64,000 nucleotides of DNA from a virus, in the IMG/VR virus record IMGVR_UViG_3300044712_000340, positions 29,533 through 93,532 of that record, one strand, 5' to 3'. Positions 62,511 through 64,000 of this stretch are shown piece by piece. The position numbers and the translations under genes were made by a program. The notes beneath the pieces are model-generated. The model did no database searches and was not told where the DNA came from. It was given only the letters and a program-made list of their open reading frames with translations. Each line of letters starts with the position of its first letter. Position 1 is the first letter of the stretch.

Positions 62511-63159
62511 ATTTATCGTAATAATATTGTTCAGCTAAAGTAGCTGCTAATTTTAATATATCTCTATGACATGCAATATCTAATTCAGATGTCCTAGCTG
62601 CTGTTTGTCCATCAATAGATGCTGCTGGAGTTAAAGATGCTAGATTAGTAAGTATTATAGGATTAGGTTTTCTCACATACCTTAATTTATATACTATACT
62701 ACTAGTAGTTACTTCTGGTCTACAAAATACTTCTATATTAGACTCTGTAGAAGGTGTGACTAATAGTCTCCAAGCTCTTCTTCTAGGAGGATATTTATAA
62801 GGACTTATTTGTTTTTGTTGAAATTCTATATTAGATAATGTGATTACAGTGTAATCTATATTAGTAGAAGTATCTGTTATAACTTCATTTAATACTTTAA
62901 TTATTCCATTAGTAGGTAATTTAAACAATATTCCCCAACTATACCCTGCATTTGATACTGGCACATTATCTGTATATGTATCATATAACTGTGCCAATAA
63001 AGGCACAGTATCTGTTTGACTTGCAATATTTTGTACATACAGTTCTTGTGCATGAGTTAGAATCATAGATTTCTCATACAAGTCTAAACCTGGAGCACCA
63101 TTCTTATTTATATTTTCATAAATAACATCTAATTCTGCACTAAATTCTGCTGTTGTCAT
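62488..63159 (-). CDS. Head-tail adaptor/ring protein, paralogue B (223 aa)
   Basis: A 223-aa protein sharing the D-x-Y-E-K-S-x2-L-T-x-A-Q-x-L motif (26-40) with the preceding entry. The centre is stranded (YRLR-type repeats: VYKLRYVRKPNPIIL) and the tail helical. Probably a ring/adaptor protein contacting the portal. It begins inside the end of the upstream gene (4-base overlap). Confidence 0.7.
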   Translation of the reverse strand: MTTAEFSAELDVIYENINKNGAPGLDLYEKSMILTHAQELYVQNIASQTDTVPLLAQLYDTYTDNVPVSNAGYSWGILFKLPTNGIIKVLNEVITDTSTNIDYTVITLSNIEFQQKQISPYKYPPRRRAWRLLVTPSTESNIEVFCRPEVTTSSIVYKLRYVRKPNPIILTNLASLTPAASIDGQTAARTSELDIACHRDILKLAATLAEQYYYDKYETDGNK

Positions 63160-63992
63160 ATTTTACTCATTAAAAGTACTCTGTACTCTTGATTTATATT
63201 AGATTCTAAATAAGTTATAACATTTTCTAAAGATGCTACTTGATTAGGTTCTGCTAAAGCAACCATATCTTTACTATAGTATTGAGAACCTTTTTTAACT
63301 ATTTCACCTTTTGCTAAAGCTTTAAAGATTAATACCTTAGTATTGTAACTTGGATCTTTAAGTAATTGTACAAATTTCTTAGGATCTTCATTTAGTATTT
63401 TACCTACTTCAGCATTTAACCATTCTGTAGATGTGTCATCTCCTACTTTAATGTTTTTTATTCTCAAGAAATCCATTGAAGCTTCTCTATTATCTTCTAA
63501 TTTTCCAAGAAGTTTATAAGCTTCTTTCATAACATCTACTTTCTTCAATGTTTGCTTTGCCTCATCATCTTTGCGAATAATAACAAATCTATAAGTTTGT
63601 TTATCATCTATCATGTTAATATTTGGTGCTACTAAATCATCATATGATTCTAACACCCTTGATTTTATAAAGTCTTCTGGTTCATTTAAATCTAAGTAGG
63701 CTCCTTCTTTACCTATTCTTACTTTTAAACTATCCCAGTAGTTATTTTCTTTTTTATAAATACTTAAACCTCCTGTATCAAGAGATAAAAGTTTCTCTAA
63801 CCCTTCTTTTTCCTCATTTGAAAGAACGTTAGCATATTGTCCATTTCTAAGTCTTTTAGCTGGAAGTGTTATATAAGCTCCTTCCAATAAACCCCCATAA
63901 GCAATATGTCTTGTGTCTGTTACTATACCCTTCTGTTTCTTTATGTACCTAACTTCTATTTTCTCATTAGGTAATTGAAATACTCCTGCCAT
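63156..63992 (-). CDS. Virion protein at the right edge (278 aa)
   Basis: A 278-aa protein starting MAGVFQLPNEKIEVRYIKKQ; the ATG follows eight A residues. A Gly-rich beta first part (GGLLEGAYITLPAKRLRNGQ) precedes a helical second half (KKVDVMKEAYKLLGKLEDN). It is the first gene in this window of the late block; capsid genes would be expected just upstream, outside the window. I do not recognise a family. Confidence 0.75.
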   Translation of the reverse strand: MAGVFQLPNEKIEVRYIKKQKGIVTDTRHIAYGGLLEGAYITLPAKRLRNGQYANVLSNEEKEGLEKLLSLDTGGLSIYKKENNYWDSLKVRIGKEGAYLDLNEPEDFIKSRVLESYDDLVAPNINMIDDKQTYRFVIIRKDDEAKQTLKKVDVMKEAYKLLGKLEDNREASMDFLRIKNIKVGDDTSTEWLNAEVGKILNEDPKKFVQLLKDPSYNTKVLIFKALAKGEIVKKGSQYYSKDMVALAEPNQVASLENVITYLESNINQEYRVLLMSKI

Positions 63993-64000
63993 TTTTTTTT

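Noticed and set aside
1-64000. tRNA genes, CRISPR arrays, insertion sequences, integrase or attachment sites
   Set aside because: The gaps are too short for most of these, and I saw no cloverleaf, regular spaced repeats, transposase or recombinase motifs. A tRNA scan would be the decisive test.

Overview
The window is a 64 kb piece of an AT-rich (roughly 30% GC by eye) tailed-phage genome of the crAss-like type (order Crassvirales), whose hosts are Bacteroidales. Four things support this. A 2451-aa protein carries the crass-type virion RNA polymerase signature (RIPTQ ... GSDFDVDK). The large virion proteins (1212, 675, 1568, 2451 and 1420 aa) and a 229 / 171 / 234 / 1212-aa ring, IHF-like, ring, muzzle gene string follow the usual crassvirus order. 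The replication set (DnaB-type helicase, Sak4-type ATPase, Toprim primase, FEN exonuclease, PD-(D/E)XK resolvase, SF2 helicase, dUTPase) is the crass one. Promoters look Bacteroidetes-like (TAnnTTTG) and starts are preceded by A-rich rather than AGGAGG sequence. TAG is used as an ordinary stop and all large late genes are open in the standard code. The capsid, portal and terminase genes are not here and probably lie beyond the right edge.

Layout. (1) 1-17.7 kb, + strand: tightly overlapping early/replication genes, many very small, broken into units by four hairpin terminators (7.97, 12.89, 17.01 and 17.69 kb). (2) Inside this, 7.36-10.87 kb: a ubiquitin-like conjugation cassette with a beta-grasp-like protein, an E2-like protein with a Phe-Cys-x-Gly active-site motif, a JAB/JAMM protease with complete metal ligands, and a ThiF/E1-like adenylating enzyme. 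Content and order resemble the PRTRC cassette of plasmids and integrative elements. This is the most unusual system in the window. (3) 17.7-28.3 kb, + strand: tail-fibre and receptor-binding module from a TATATTTG promoter, with a circularly permuted FISUMP domain, a 1294-aa fibre, two tandem lectin-like paralogues and a beta-helix tailspike. (4) 28.3-64 kb, - strand: late virion genes. Reading in transcription order from the right edge these are adaptor/ring proteins, Ig-domain proteins, a membrane protein, a cupin, ring protein, IHF-like protein, ring protein, muzzle, cargo proteins, virion RNA polymerase, a complete ferritin, a candidate Cys hydrolase and a 1420-aa cargo protein. One + strand gene, an M23 lipoprotein lysin (32.6-33.2 kb), is set into this block.

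How it works together (inference from the family): the packaged RNA polymerase and cargo proteins enter the cell with the DNA and transcribe the early + strand genes. Those genes copy and repair the DNA, supply dUTP control and methylation, and make the Ub-like modification system. The fibre module and the - strand block then build the particle. There is no gap longer than about 100 bases without a gene or pseudogene, and I see no tRNA gene, CRISPR array, insertion sequence or integrase.
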